A stretch of 64,000 nucleotides of DNA from Tetrahymena elliotti 4EA (GCA_000231825.2 JH720350.1:366760-430759); one strand, 5' to 3'. Counted from the stretch's first letter, positions 36,590-51,120 are shown. Numbers and translations: made by a program. The notes: generated by a model from the letters alone, not told the origin.

Positions 36590-39500
36590 TCAATTTTAAT
36601 AAGCTTATTCTTTGCTTAATTTAGCACGATTGCTGAGAGAGATTTCTAAATTTTAGAATGCAGAGACTTATCCATTATCATTAATAGATATCTCAGAGGG
36701 CATTTTACTAAATGTCTCACCTTTAAAACCAAACATAGGATCGAATTCATTTTACCTATTAGAGTGGTCATCTTTCGTCTAATCGTATAAATTACTGCCT
36801 TAGAAGTTATTATGAGATGCACTTAATGACATTCTTTATCTTTCCTTTTCTTCTTCGTCTTCCTCTTCAATTTTAACAAATTCTTATTTAAATCTACTTT
36901 TTTTAGCCTATTATGAAAACATCCCTTCTAAGCCATTTGACTTAGAGTCTTCAGAACCATCTCCACTAACAATCATAATATTTTATCTTTTCGTGGCTTT
37001 TCTTGAACCTCCCCTTACAAAAGGAGAGCCATCTCCATTACTACTATTATTGCCACCCATAGAATCTGCTTCTTACAAAAGTTCACTTATTTCTTTGGAA
37101 TCTTCTTACTATCTAAATTTGTTTAGTAAATTACCAGTTACTCCTCCTGAAGCGACTATTCTCGTTCCTCCAGTTTTTCTATTTTTTCTAACAAAATCTT
37201 GGGGATTGACAGAATTAGTTGGAGTATTAGCCTAAGCAGTTGGTTTTAGCTTGTTTAAATGCATAAATAAGGATTGTTTAGCATTTGAATGGTTTTTTAA
37301 ACTTGCTATTTTATTTAAGATATATTCAACATTACTTGATGGATAATAAAAGCTATAATTTTTAAGTGTATCGAAATCCTCAAGTCCATAAAAATTTGTT
37401 TGATTATCTGAACCTTCAATTATTGATTGGTGATCCTCAGAATTTTTTCTTTGTGTTTAAGTATTATTTCCTAAAATTTCTATAATTTTATTCAGTAAAA
37501 CCTAATTGTAATCATAGCTTATCCTTTTGATATTTTCAAGGACAGATGAGTTAGCTGTTAGTAGAGCATTATTGTTGTTATTTAATTTGAAATCATTTGT
37601 TTTTTACCCTCCATTAAAATTATTCGATTTGAATTTATTTTATTATTATTTGCTAAGTGTTTCTAGTTTGGAATATTAAGAACTTAGTTAATTAGTATAC
37701 ACAGTCCCTTCATCTTTCATAGAATTCTATTTTTTAATCAAGTTGGAGATTGCATTTATGCACGAAGAAGCATTGTTACTAGAATTATTTTAATTACCAG
37801 TTGTATTTTTTTTTGTTGACTTTCTTTTAGATTACTATCTTTAAACTTTATCTTATTTTGATGAACCTGAAACGGGAGATGGGGGAGGAGGTATCTAATT
37901 TTAGCTTAGATTAATAGTTAAATCTTTAATTTCCCTTGTTCCTGTTGTTGATTATGTTTACATAGATCTTATATTTGGAGTGTAATTTTTTCTTGTACTA
38001 ATTATGTTGTTATTATCTCTCTAAATTTAAAGTATTCCTTTTAAGTTTTATTCATTATTTTAATTTTCAAAATCAAATTCTTCATTTTTCATTTCAGCTG
38101 CAAAGCTTCCTATTTTATCAGCTTAAGAACCAGTATGAGGACTTAATTTTTCTGATTCATCAAATGGACCTTATTAGCTCTACATATTACTTGAATTTAG
38201 GAATCCTAGCTATATATTAATCTACTAGTTTAGCTAAATTTTTTAGTTTGAGCTTTATAAATTACTTTCAGAAAGACAACATTCTTCTACTTTTTAATTA
38301 TCCTTGTCAACTTACTTATCAATTGATGCTTTTTTACCAAAGTTCTATAAGAAAGAAGGTATTTAAAAAGCTACTTTTTATTTGCCATCTTTGTTTTCAT
38401 TATCATCTTCGTTGCTTAGACTATTATCATTTTCATAACTGTCATCTTCATCACTTTCTCCTCCTATTAAATTTCCATCTTCATCTGAGCTATAAAAATC
38501 TTCATCACCAAATAACTCATCTATTATGAGAGAAAATTATTCTTATATCTATTCAGCTTTTTCTATTAAATTTTATCTAACCTTTAAAGAATTTGGAGAT
38601 TTTAAAAATTTTTTTCTTTCCCATTTCTACCGATTTTGATGAAAACCAGGATAAAAATATTTTTTCAAAAGTAGAAATTTCTTGGGTGTATAGTGCAAGT
38701 AAGGACATTCATTAGCTAAATGTTTTCCGTCTTTACATGAATAGCATTTCATCCCTAGTTTTTTTTAAAGAAATTAATATTCTTGCATCATTAATTAATT
38801 TTAAATTACCAATTAATCTGTAATCACTTTCATTCAAAATTTTATCTTTTATATAACAAAACTGTTCATAGTCTTCAGGGTATTCTTTTAACAATTCCAT
38901 AAATTCTGATCTCTTTATATAAATTAAAGTAGTAAAATCCAATGACTTCACGGAGAGAGTTCTACTTAATCCAGTAAAAAAACCAACCTAACCAAAACAG
39001 TCTCCTGCCTTTAGCTTCATGATTTGTATAGGTTAGTCAGATTAAGAAAGAAAAACCTCTACTTGACCTTTCTCTATAAAATAAATATTCTAATCTTCTG
39101 TAAGAGTATTTTCTATAAGAATGATTTCATCTGGAGTTGCTCTATATTCTTTAATCAAAGGCACACTTCTACTTATAACTTAATTACTAAAATTATTAAT
39201 AAACACAACAGAATCTTTTAAAACTATATTGTTTGCTTCTAGTGCTAACTGATCTCTTAAATTATCACTCAAAAGACTTTTTATTTTTTCTTCTACTTCC
39301 GTATCTCTATTTAATTAAAAATTTGAATGAATGAATGAATCAATAATTGCAATCAAAGTTAATTAATTTATTTCTTATTCAAGCTTACTCCTTTTCAAAA
39401 ATAAAAAAAACCCTTTTTTTAAAACAATTAAAAAAAGCGAAAACCAGAAAAAGATCAAAATTTGTTAATTTACCTGTCTTGCTACTCAGTCCAATAATAC

Positions 39501-41445
39501 TACAAATATTCTCTTATTTAATACTAAAGTTCTTTAGAAACCTTTTTCAAATGCATATAGCTGCTGATATTGTACATCATTTCATTTATTTACATTTCTT
39601 GCTTGCTCATGTTTTCAAAGATACTACCAATTTGATTGACTGCATAGGCAAACACACCACAAGCTACCAGCATTGTAAATATACAAAAGGCAAATTCTCT
39701 ATTATTTACCTATTTAATAAACATAAATTCTTAAATAAAAAAAATTAGATTAAATTTTATTTTTTGTTTTGAGATATGGCTCTAGAAAAATTTACATCTT
39801 TCAAAATTGAATTTGAAAATAATTTTAACATTTTTTAAATATTCAAGAAAAAAGGACATTTTTTCAAGTAAAAATGAAAATAATAATAATCAAATAAATA
39901 AATATTTTCATCCTATCTTTGAAATATCTGAAAGTAGAAACTAAAAAATTAACAAGAAAGAATTACTCGCTTTAAAGTTAATTTTTTGATTGGTAAAACA
40001 AAAAAATGGATGTTTTACTGTGTTTTTGGTTTTAAAAATTAGATATTTGAACTAAAAACTAATAATGTCTTGATTTATTTAAAATGAGTTGAATTAGATT
40101 AACATAATTAACAATTTACTGGAACGAAATCACCATAACCTACTGTGATCATAGTGACAGTTGTAAAATAGTAAGAAGCAAGGTATTGTTGACTCCAATT
40201 TAAAGTATTATAATTATATTTATTAATCCATACTTAATCATCTGTTTAGTTGGTAAGAGCTAGCCATAGCCACATACATGAGAAAATATGGGCTACAAAA
40301 AGGACTCTAAAAAGCAGCTTAGCTAAACGCACTAACTACTTTTACTTCGGTGATAAATGAAATACTTCTTCAACTTTACGAATAATAATAGTGATTCTAT
40401 CAACCTTAAGATACTGCAATAGCATTAGCAATCCCCAAAAACCAGATAGATTTGCTATAAAACTTTCTGCAAGGACAGGTAGGTTAGATAAAAAATCTGT
40501 AACTAAGTGCTTTTTTAAATAGTGATACCAAATAAGCTATCTATCTTTGACAGGTATACCCTTATCGAAGTATGTGGTATTAATACAAATAATATTATCT
40601 ATAATAAAGAAAACTAAACCCATATTGAAAACTAAATTTGTTATAAACTCTCCAATACCTAAGTTATAAACAATCTAAAGAGGGATAGCAAAAAAGAAGA
40701 GAAGTATAAAGATCATCTATACAACATCCCATAACAGAATAAAAGTGTTTGAAGGGTTAAAGAGGGGAATCATTGATAAAATTCTTTCAAAAAAAGCAAG
40801 ATCTTCTTCATCTTTTTTTTATGTAGAATCTCTGATTAAATTGTTACTAACTTCTGGCAGAGACAAATCCCTTATAACTGTTTTTTAGTACTTAGTTAAG
40901 TGTTTATTCATATAAGAGTGTGTGAATCTCGAGAGTTTAATTAAAAAATGTTTTAATCCGAGTAGTTTTATTGCATATTTTTAATTATTTATTTGCTAAA
41001 CTTTTATAAGTGCCTAATCAACCTTTTTTGTTAGTATTTCTTCTCTTATGTCTTTGAAAATTAGCTTTCCATCTTAAAGTTCTACATTGTGATTTGAAAA
41101 GTCATAAGAAATTCTGTTTTCTCCAAATAAATTCTTGGATTTTGATTTAAATCGCTGAGAACCAGATGTATTTACATCTAAATAATTATTCTTAACATTT
41201 AGTTAATTTCCATCATGCTATATTGAGCCTTGCTACTTCATTGACAGATGCATTAAAGAATTTTTTTTTTTCAGATTTTTAATACTTTCAGACTATCTCA
41301 AGGAAATTTATGGATATTCTATGTTAGAATTTTAATTCTTTATAGAAAATTTATAACTTAATGAATTAGTAAATTCAATTAATTTTTAATCATTTTTTAA
41401 ATGTGCTATTGAATCATCTTCTTAACGATGGCCACTAGTATTCAT
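36590..41445 (-). CDS. CNBD-type voltage-gated K+ channel with zinc knuckle
   Basis: Exons: 40120-41445, 39474-39709 and 39306 down to TGA (complement of 36590-36592), about 1425 residues. Residues ~1-230 are hydrophilic. S1-S6 follow, including a basic segment (YLKVDRITIIIRKVEEVF) and a canonical filter, TMITVGYGDFVPVN (TVGYGD at ~434-439). S6 reads ACGVFAYAVNQIGSIF. Next come a C-linker and a CNBD (~521-680) keeping an Arg at the binding cassette (GLSRTLSV), but FGQ replaces the usual FGE. A CCHC zinc knuckle (C-x2-C-x4-H-x4-C) follows at ~707-720, then an acidic tail with GDGGGG. The filter predicts K+ selectivity. Ciliates have very many such channels, used in swimming control (family knowledge). 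Exon lengths sum to one base too many: the frame continues into the zinc knuckle only if one base is lost from T8 at 38759-38766. Confidence 0.93.
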
Positions 41446-43012
41446 CTTGTTTACTAACTAACTAATATAATTCTTCTACTTGATGATTGGCTAAATTAAA
41501 TAGAGTTTTTAATAAAATTATTGTATTAAAATACTAAAAATAAATATTTAAGTTTACTTTTTAGCAAATTCTTTCTAATGTTTGGATAATAAATTATAAG
41601 CTAAAGATGGAGAATAATTATATCTCTCTTAAAAAATAATATATACTTTTTAATATATCTATTTCCTTTTTAGTATAAGTTTATTTGCTATTCAAAAAAT
41701 ATTGATAGTTAACTTAAAAAAATTAATAAAAATAAATGTTATATTAGATAATATTGATATTAATTTTTCTGATTCATATCAAATTGCAAAAAATATTAAT
41801 AATTAATTAAAGTTTTTTTTAACATTCACTAGCAGCAAAGCTATCAATCTATATAGTTATTTATACATAATTGTTAAATTACTGTCGTAAGAATAATTAT
41901 TATTAATTTCATTCAAAAGTATTAAAGTTGTAAACTTTCTCTTTTTTATTTCTCTTCTTCAATTTTAGTAAATTCAATTTATCTTTAAAATAAACCATGC
42001 ATGATTTGGTATATCAGCTTTGCAAAATCTTTAGTTCCTTATAATCAAAAATAAAATGTTTAATTAATTATTTCAACTCTAAAATAGAAAAAAAAATAAT
42101 TAAAGACATCATTTTTTTTCTCTTAAAAAAAGAAAAGTCTTCTTATGATTTAAATTTGAATATTTTAACACATATAAACGCACTCACGCATAAACTTAAA
42201 CTGAGGTAATAAAGAAAATTTTTACAAAAATATGACCTATTTTTAATATCTAAATCAATATAAAATACAAAATCTAAAATTAATTTTTTTTTATTTTTAT
42301 CTCAAAATAATTAAAATTAGAAAATAAATAAAAGTGAATGAATTAAAATTATTTTTTAAATTGAAATTTAAAATAAAAATGTTTTTTTAAAGAATTAATT
42401 CAATTCTGTTGAAATATTTACAATAATTTAATAAAATTCATTTAATTACTTAAAAATATTTCTAAATACTAAGATATTTATTCATTTAGATCACAAATTT
42501 ATAGGTATTTTTTAAAAATATAAAGAAGAATAATTAATTGAATTGAATTGCATTGCAGTAAAACAAAGATTGGAAAGAGCCTAGCTATATAGAATAAATA
42601 TTACTATTAAATTAAAAGTACTCGATGATGTATTTTCATAAGATTGATTAGAAATTAATTATGTTGTCATTTTGTTAATAATTTTTTATTTATTAAAATT
42701 TTTTTAAGACAAGGTCCTTTTTTTAGTTGATTTATTGATTGATTATTTATCTTTTTTGAATGAATTAGCATCAATTCTTTTACTTGTTTGAAATTTATTA
42801 TTTTGCTTTTAATAAAACTTGCACAGATTAAGATTTTATTATTCCATCTTTAGAGGGGTATTAAAAGCTACTTTTTGTAATAGAATTTGTTTGGTTAAGA
42901 ACTAATTAGCTTGTTTACTTAAAAGAGTTCATCAATCCTAAATTTATTGTGCTAGTAAAATTATTACTTTGCTTCCCAATATTAGAGAATTGAGCATTCT
43001 AAATTTGTTAAA
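41446..43012. other. Intergenic region
   Basis: About 1.6 kb of AT-rich sequence between two minus-strand genes. It should contain the K+ channel promoter. No ORF, RNA or repeat beyond homopolymer runs was supported. Confidence 0.5.
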
Positions 43013-46000
43013 TCATTTAATCACTAGGTTGGCGCTAATTGCTAATTAAGATCTATTATTTGGGAGAATTTATTGAGGGTAAAAAGCTGCTTTAAGCATT
43101 TTAATTATTATTTAGATCTTATGTAAATGGAATTTAAATTTACTGCATATGATGAAAACTATTTTTATTTGGAAGCTCAACATTTTCAAGAACTGTTTAC
43201 ATAGATTATTTATAAGTTTAATTATTTTACAGTTAACCAAAATCGACTGAACTATAGTGCTAAGCATCTAATCTCTTTTAATTTGAAATTATTTTTATTT
43301 TATTTATTTCTCCCCCTTCTTTATTCTAATTTATTCTGAATACCAAAATAAACTTAATAAAAAAATTTATAATATTTATTAATTTTACTTCATTTCACTC
43401 CTTTTAAGAGAAGATAAGTCAACTGATTGCTTAACATGAGAGAAAGGACTATTTTTATAATCCCAATTATTAAAAATGGCATTTTATCTCTGATTTATAA
43501 AAATATTATTATCCTTATTACCACTCTCTCCTCTGTTGTTGTTATTTTCTAAAATATTATTTTCCATTTAGCTATAATATGACTTTTGTCCATAATTACT
43601 GTTTTATTAGTTTGAAACAGCAGTTGAATTTGCATAAGAAAAGCTCATAGAAACTTCTCTTTTTCTATCAACTCCAAATTCATTATTTTTCTTCAACAAT
43701 ATTGGAGATTACTCTGAAATAGCTTATTAATTAATAAAATAAATTTTAATTAACAATACTCTAGCTTCTTTTGTATTAATGCACTCCCCTTTTAAAAGTT
43801 TCACTAAAATTTAAGGTATTAAATACTCTCAAAAACACTTTAGGTATGAATGCAAGTGGGTAATAATATAAAAGAACCTACAGTGTTTCTAATAATTAAT
43901 TATTTAATGATTTATTTACCTTAGCTTTCTTACAACTTTGAGAGAAAATTTGAGGAATTTGTATAATTTTCCTGAGGAGACCTTTGAAATAATCTCTAGC
44001 TGTGTTATCCTCTACTTTAAATCTATTTTTTTGGCTCAGAAAAATTAGGCAAATTTCCTTAAACCATATTTTGTTATATTTTATTTGCATTAATAGGATT
44101 CTGAATATTTTTATTTGATTATTCTAGCGATTTAACTCTTTAGTTATGAAAGCTGTATTGGTTACCACCCTTTTTAATTCCTTGGAATTTATTGAGATTT
44201 CTAATTGTTAAAAATTTTTATTAATAAAAGATAAAACTAGTATTCCTAAATATAGCTTACATATTTTAAATATCTTCTTGTTTATTTTATGATTGTTTAG
44301 GGCCAAGTGGTGAATAATCCTAGCTTTACTGCTACTTTTGAGCAGAAGAGCTCTGAAATATATTTACGTTTTAATTATTAAGAGCTTTTTTATTGATAAT
44401 CAAATTGTTCCCTTCTTTTGTTGAATTATTTTGAATAGACAATTATGGATTTTAATTTAAATTGGGAAAACTTTCATTATTATTATTATCATTTTGAGTT
44501 TTATTATTTTAAACTGAATTTAACTATTAATTTTTTTATGAATCAATTTTTTTATCTGAATTTAAATCATTATTTAGTTATTCTTATGAATATTAAACTT
44601 AGTTTTAATCATTTTAAGGTGCAACTGCTTCATTCTTTGCTTCTGAGAAATTTTACCCTAATAAAAATTATTTCTTCTTTTCCATATATAGGAATAAGTC
44701 ATACAAGAAGGAAGAATCTGTCTACTATTCTTAGTCTTTCTTTTGTGCTTATTTTCCTTTGTTATTAGCTAATTTTTCTTATTACTTTTAAAGGTATCTC
44801 TATAAATACATTTAATTAGTTTATTTTCTTTTTATTTCTTGCTGTTAATTCAGGTTCTACTACTCCTAAATAACTTATACTTTTCCTTTCTTTTTATCTA
44901 TTTTTTCTTTTTTTAATCTCTCATTCATTATCTCTTTTTATTTTTTCGACAGAGCATTTTTTGGAATTATTTCAAGTAGCTCTTCATCATCCAAATCATC
45001 CTAATTAAATTTTTATAATAATAATATTCAAATCAACATAAAAGCTAAACAAAATATTTTACTTCAGAAGGATTAGAATCTGATCCAGAATCAGACTTAT
45101 TTCCACTTTCTAATAGTTCTTTATTATCAGCTATTTCTTAAATTTATGAATGCAAAATAGAACTTTGATCAATTATAAAAGCACCTTTTTATATTGATAA
45201 AATAAATGTTATCAACAAATCATTTAACATATTTTTACCTCGGCTACTTTCTTTTTAAGCAACTTCTTATTAAATTAGATTGTACAAATTGATACAAATG
45301 TCTCTTCCTATATCAAGATAATCTTATATTGTAAAGTGATATGCTTTTTTATTTCCAGATGAAGAAGAAGAATTAACTGCATTCTACTTAGGATTTAAAA
45401 GCATATCTTTATTTTCTTTTTATCTCAGTGAAGCTATACTTTCTAAATTATCTCTTTAAGCAGCCTTTTAATCTTAAGATGCTCCATTTTTTTAATTTTA
45501 CTTGTATCCATAAAATGATGCTTCTAAACAAAACACGTTTGGGGCTCTCAGCTCTTTCCATAGTGTTATTCTTGCTGTAGATTCTTTATATGTATCCATG
45601 CTAAATCTAGATTCTCCAAAACTAATTTTTGAGTTAATTTTGCTTAGTAAATAAGGAAAAATTCTAGTTTTTAATGGGTCCTCTCTATAATTGCAACCAT
45701 AAAAAAATGCTTCCATTCTAAAAAATAAAGTAAGTAATTAAACACACTTAATAAGATAGATGAATAAGTGTTACTTTCGACTGTGTCCATGCAAATCTAG
45801 AATAAATTTTGTTTCTCTTTCAGAATGTAATTTTTTTATCATCTCTTTTAAAGCATAAACGGTTGGGTGCAGTTTCTTTTTTTAAATTAAATTTTTAATT
45901 GCTTCTTAATAATTTAAAATTTTTTATCAAATGTTTTAAATAACTTTTCTAGAATTATTTTCATTTAAGGATTCAAATTTTTTTTTGATCAAACTTTTCT

Positions 46001-48927
46001 AATTCATAGCGAAGATGAAAAGAGTATTATTTTTTAATTCCTTCTTATTGGAATTGAGTTTTTAAATTTAAAATTAAACTTCTGAAAATTATAAATGCTT
46101 AATAATACTATTAATTCATATTTTTCTTTGAAATATTTTTGTCAACATTGAAAGAAAAAATTATTTTTGTTTTGAATTACTTTATTGGGTCTTTTCCAAC
46201 GTCTATTTAAATCTGCTCCAGCAAGATCACACCTATAATTTCCATGTATAACTCCATCTGGGTTTACCATAGGAACAATCTTAAAAATACAAGCATCTCT
46301 TAAGAACTCAGCTTCTGCTGAATTTCCTAAAAGGAAATCAATAACACCTTTCATCATATATGATCCTCCTGTTTCTCCAGGATGTTAGCGAGCAAAAATA
46401 ACTATTCCTTTTCTGCAGCCTCTCTTTTTGGCACTAGTACTAGTAATAGTAAGTAAATCACACACATTACCAGATAAAGTTAAACACAAATTCTTTTTTG
46501 AGATATGTCTATTGTTAGAAATAATTTAAAATTTTTGAAATATAATTTATACTTTACTAATTTTTTTATTTGTCATTCATAATTTTATTCAAATCTTCCT
46601 GTAAATCTGAGTAAGTGTAAGGATAAGAGTGAGCAAAGTAAACAGTGTCTTAATTATGTTAAAAAGTATAAGAAAATGTTAGAGAGCTATAATATTTAGT
46701 TGCTCTAAAACCATCTCTGTAAATGTTACTTTTGTAATAACGGATATCAAATCCTTCTCTTACCCACTCAGCTCCACTTTCTTCCATACGCTTTTAACTA
46801 AATACAGCTGGGCATAATCCATTATTAAACAAAGAACCACTCTTTATCTATTTTTACAGTAAAAATTAATTATAAAAAATATTAAATTGCTTAAATTCAT
46901 AACAATTTCGTTTTTATATCAATTTTAATGATTTTTTTTTTCTTCTATTTTAAATAATTATTTTATTCTTTCGATATTTATATTTAAGTTCTCCATTAAT
47001 TTAATTGCCAGCTTTTTTAAAAAGTAAAAATAGAATTAATCATCAAACTCAGTGTGTTCGATGACATTTTTTGACAATTTGAAGCAAGCTTAAAGAACAA
47101 ATTAATTTCCTAAAAAATGTTTGATCAAATAAATATTTCTAAATTTAGTAGCTATTATTAGTAATAAGAAGAGTACTCAAATTAAAGAAATAAGCTGAAT
47201 TTATGAATGTTTAAAAAATTTACTAAATTTAATATTGTGAAGGTGACTGTCTGGTTTTTTTTAGTGTTTTAAACTTTAAAAAAAAACCATTATGTATTTC
47301 CTTTAGTATTGATATCATTTTGTAGAATTAATTCATATTGATTTTCTGATATTTAATAAGCTGTAAAGAGGTTACCAGACTCGAATTCAGATGAGAAAAC
47401 TAAGCTATCCTTTTTTATATTAGATTACTATAACTATTGCTACTAGCCATTTGTTTCTGAATTAGGTTTACTTTGCATGATTAAACTACTGGTTTATTCA
47501 CTGGATAATGATTATTATTTAGATATTTCATTATCATTTAAATTCATATTAGAGTTTGATATGTTGCAATTTGAAGAGTTTGCATTTTATATTTATTATG
47601 AGATATTGTTCATTGTAATTTAGTTTGTTTCTATTGTATTTTCATTTATTGATTAATTGCTTTTGCTAGAATCATGATTTAATTTTAGCATTGATTTATT
47701 GGGAGAAATTTGTTAAGATAGACTCATACTTTAAACATCATGAGATACTATTTCATTAGTTCTCTATTTTAATTTACTCAGTTCTTAGTGTTTTCTTTTA
47801 TGGGCATTTTCTTTTATAATGTTTCTTATTTAGAAATCTTGTTTTAGCTACTCTTACAAAAAAACTTTTTTGTCTTAACGAATAAGCTTACTTAACTTGC
47901 ATAGGACAGAGGAAAAGAAAATAGCATCTTTAATTCTAGTAGGATTTTAGAGTAAATCTAAATTTCTATGACGTTCATAAACTAGTTTATCTCTAATGGA
48001 ATTATGGTACTCAAACAAAGTGCGAGGTTTTTCTCCATTCAATTTTTCTTAAATTTAATCAATTTATTTAATTGAAACTTCAGGTTCTTCAAAGGAGTAC
48101 CTGCAAGATTTACTGAAATTAGGTAGTTTTCTAATTTTAAATATAAAATAAAATAAGATTTAAATCCAACATGAAAATTATAACATCTAAAATGATATTA
48201 TTATCTTCATAGTAAATCAATTATTGGGACAAAATAAGACTTATAAAAATTGCGCAATTTACTCGAATTAAATATTAATTGCTGTGTAAATGTTGAAATC
48301 TTCTGAATAAATCTTAGGGGCGAGAGGATTGGCTGGAGGAAGGAAGTTAGATATATCTATAGCTTTTTTAATAGCTACAACACTTTTACTATTTCTATCT
48401 TTTTCTTTGAAGTCTACAGATTAATTTTTATGTAAAATTGATTTTGCATTCATTTTTGAATTATTAATGATTGAACTCTCTTAATTAGAAAACAGATCTT
48501 CATCGTTTTCTTCTTCAAAATCACTACCTTAATTAACCTTTAACTTCTTCTGCTTTTCATTCAGTTAATAATATTCTAAATTTTTATCAGTTAGAGTAGA
48601 TTAAAGAATTAAATCTGTAGAACTCCTATCTGATAGTGATAGTTAATCCTACTTCATCTTAGAAGGACTAGATTATGCAATTACTTTTGTTTATTGATTA
48701 ATATTATCTATAACTTCAATAGGCTACTTATTAGGAAGTCCTTGGTGGATATTATTACTTGTTATATTTTCTATTTTATAGGTTGATTAAAAATAATTTT
48801 ATTTTGTATTTGCTTTAGTTTATTTTGTTGTTTTCTAAATATTTGTAATTAATTACCTTCATTCATTATTTGTAATACTATTTCCTTTTAACTTTTAATA
48901 GAGTTTAAATATAAATTAAACTTTAAC
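43013..48927 (-). CDS. Cytosolic carboxypeptidase (M14, AGBL/CCP family)
   Basis: Multi-exon minus-strand gene. The N-terminal CCP domain reads [26 protein letters not shown] and [17 protein letters not shown]. The M14 catalytic domain has the Zn-binding [11 protein letters not shown] (near 46370-46390), [23 protein letters not shown] split as in the family, the third Zn ligand in [11 protein letters not shown], and the catalytic Glu in [28 protein letters not shown] closes the domain. Such enzymes shorten polyglutamate side chains or C-termini of tubulin and regulate ciliary microtubules (family knowledge). The motif pattern is nearest CCP2/3-type enzymes. A long Asn/Gln/Lys-rich tail follows; the first in-frame TGA is the complement of 43013-43015, and the last ~120 codons may be readthrough of non-coding DNA. 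The 5' end is unresolved: an intron at 48771-48856 is likely, and an in-frame TGA lies at 48928-48930 with no ATG between. Confidence 0.88.
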
Positions 48928-48930
48928 TCA

Positions 48931-50427
48931 ATCAAAATGTTATCTAAAAAAAACTTAATAGCATCAATAATAGATCTTGCTTGTTTGCTTGGTTAATCTT
49001 AATAAACTGTATAAAATCAAAGTAAAAATATTACAATAATTTATTTACTAAAAATTTTAATAATAAAAAATATTACAACATTTCATATCAAACTGAATAA
49101 TCGCACCTTACAAAAAGCAATAAATAACCAAATATTAAAACTCATACCTAATTTGTAAATTTAATTATTATTGTAAATTATTTTGAAAGAAAATTCTCAT
49201 ATAAATCTCACATTTCAATTAAACCTATCATCAAAAGATTAATATTTAAATTAAAAAATTTTTTAAATAAGTATGATAGATAAATATCAAAATAAATATT
49301 ATTTTTATTTTAAACTAATCTCTTACTAATTTATCTTAGCATACAGGCATATTTTTAGAAAAAGAAGAATAAAAAAATATTTAATATTAATCATACATAA
49401 TAATATTTTCTAAAAATTAAAATAAACAGTTGATATCACAAAGAAATGAAAAAACACTTCAACAACTAATAAAAAACCTATAACAGAATAAACATATTAA
49501 CTTTTTATTAAACCAGAATTATAATCAGATGAAAATGAGTCTTTTTAATATTAATCCTTTTTCCACTTACTTCAAGATTTCAGTTAAGATTTTTTTGTAA
49601 AAATTATAAAAAATTTCATATCATCGATACATTTTTTTTACTTAACAAGAAAGATTATGAAGAAATTCGAGCTAATGATAAATTAAAAAAATCAAAATAT
49701 ATTAATCTAGTCAGTATGGATATTTTGTTTAAAATATTATTGTTTTAAATCTGAATAATTGACCACAAATTTAATAAAAAAAACTATGGAAAATCTTAAT
49801 CTTATATCATTAAAATAAATTTCTTCAACAAAAAAATACTGAATAAAATTATTAACTAAAAACTCATAATTCGAATTTTATAAAAAATATTGGCATGATT
49901 TCTTAAAATAGAATTATTGCTTAGAGAATTAGAAAGAAACAATATTTATTTTTTTAATAATTAAATTAAAAAATTATAATTACTCTGCATATGTATTTTA
50001 TTTGTATGTCGCCTTTACTAAGGCAGTACCCTAGGATACTATATATATATTCTTGATTCCTAAGTAATTTAGGTTATATTAGATCTTAGTCTAAAAGCTA
50101 TTGAAAATAATTGATGTTAGAAGAGTAAACAATAAAATTATTACAAAAGATATATAAAAAAAATATTTTATAAGTTAATAGGATTTCTCAAAATAGAATT
50201 AACAATTAGAGAAAAAGAATGAAACAAAATAAAAATATTTTTTATATTTTTCACTTATTTCAATTATAATTTTTATTAGTAAGCCTTCATTAACAAATAT
50301 TTCTTTGTTTGATTGCTATCTGTCTAAAAAATGAATTTTTATTATACTGCAAAATTTGTTTTAAACTTTTAAGAATATCAACTAATAGATAATTATATGT
50401 TTCTAGTATTTCTTCTATTATTTTTAT
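48931..50427. other. Intergenic region
   Basis: AT-rich stretch upstream of the carboxypeptidase gene and downstream of the next minus-strand gene. It may contain the unresolved first exon of the carboxypeptidase. A small hairpin, GCCTT-TACT-AAGGC, sits near 50010-50023 in a slightly GC-richer patch with CCCTAGG. Nothing else was recognised. Confidence 0.45.
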
Positions 50428-51120
50428 TCATTTATATTAAAATGTAAAATTGTATCCTGTTTTGCTGAATTCACTGTTGTGCTTGTAAGGAAGAGGATTT
50501 TTACAATTATCATGGTAATTTGAAGTTTATGTCTAAAAGGACCCACTCTTTTTAGCAGAGTCAAGCTAAGTTTTAGATATTAAGTAGGATCTGATTCCTT
50601 CTATATCAAAATGAGGAATGGTGCGGAATGTTTTATGAGGTTAAATATGATTTTTGATAGTTGCACCGTTTATAATCAGCTTTTAAATGATTTTATTTTT
50701 ATCTTTGAACAATTCTTATTCATTTTAGACATCTAAAATTTTAAAGGCTACAAATAGAGGACATCTGTGTTCGAATTTGTTTGAGCAATGACATCTTAAA
50801 TCTACTCCTAGCTAAATAAAAGAATCAAGAATTCTATCAGGAATCTTATAACTTATTTCTCTGTGTCCTTTAGCAATTCTAGCAGTGCAAATCATGCCAA
50901 CTAATAGACTGCAAGTTGTTCTGTATACATCTTTTTCAACTTCATAGCATCTTTCAATTGGAGCACCTAGAGCAACTAATTCAGAAGCATGCTTATAATC
51001 TTAATGCTTAATGGCATAAAAAAGTGCTTTTCCTAAATCAGTAGCACCCTTTTAAATGCTAATAACTTCTTTAGAACTCAATGGCTTGCATGATGCTGGA
51101 CGAGGAGCTTTAGAAAACAT
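50428..51120 (-). CDS. Small ankyrin-like protein, 230 residues
   Basis: A single uninterrupted frame runs from ATG (complement of 51118-51120) to TGA (complement of 50428-50430). The N-terminus reads MFSKAPRPASCKPLSS. Helical pairs of ankyrin type follow, e.g. GKALFYAIKHQDYKHASELV followed by ALGAPIERC, and further on LDSFIQLGVDLRCH and IIQKLIINGATI. These fit two to four degenerate ankyrin repeats. The C-terminal ~70 residues are polar with PHKTFRTIPHFD and LPYKHNSEFS. No signal peptide or membrane span is present. The function is unknown; a scaffold role is the usual inference for ankyrin repeats. It lies 600 bases downstream of the Cys-rich gene on the same strand, which need not mean co-transcription in a ciliate. 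Confidence 0.85.

Noticed and set aside
43013..43390. Treating the last ~120 codons of the carboxypeptidase frame as conserved protein
   Set aside because: They lack the Asn/Gln/Ser texture of the preceding tail and look like open non-coding sequence; kept in the span only because no earlier TGA is in frame.
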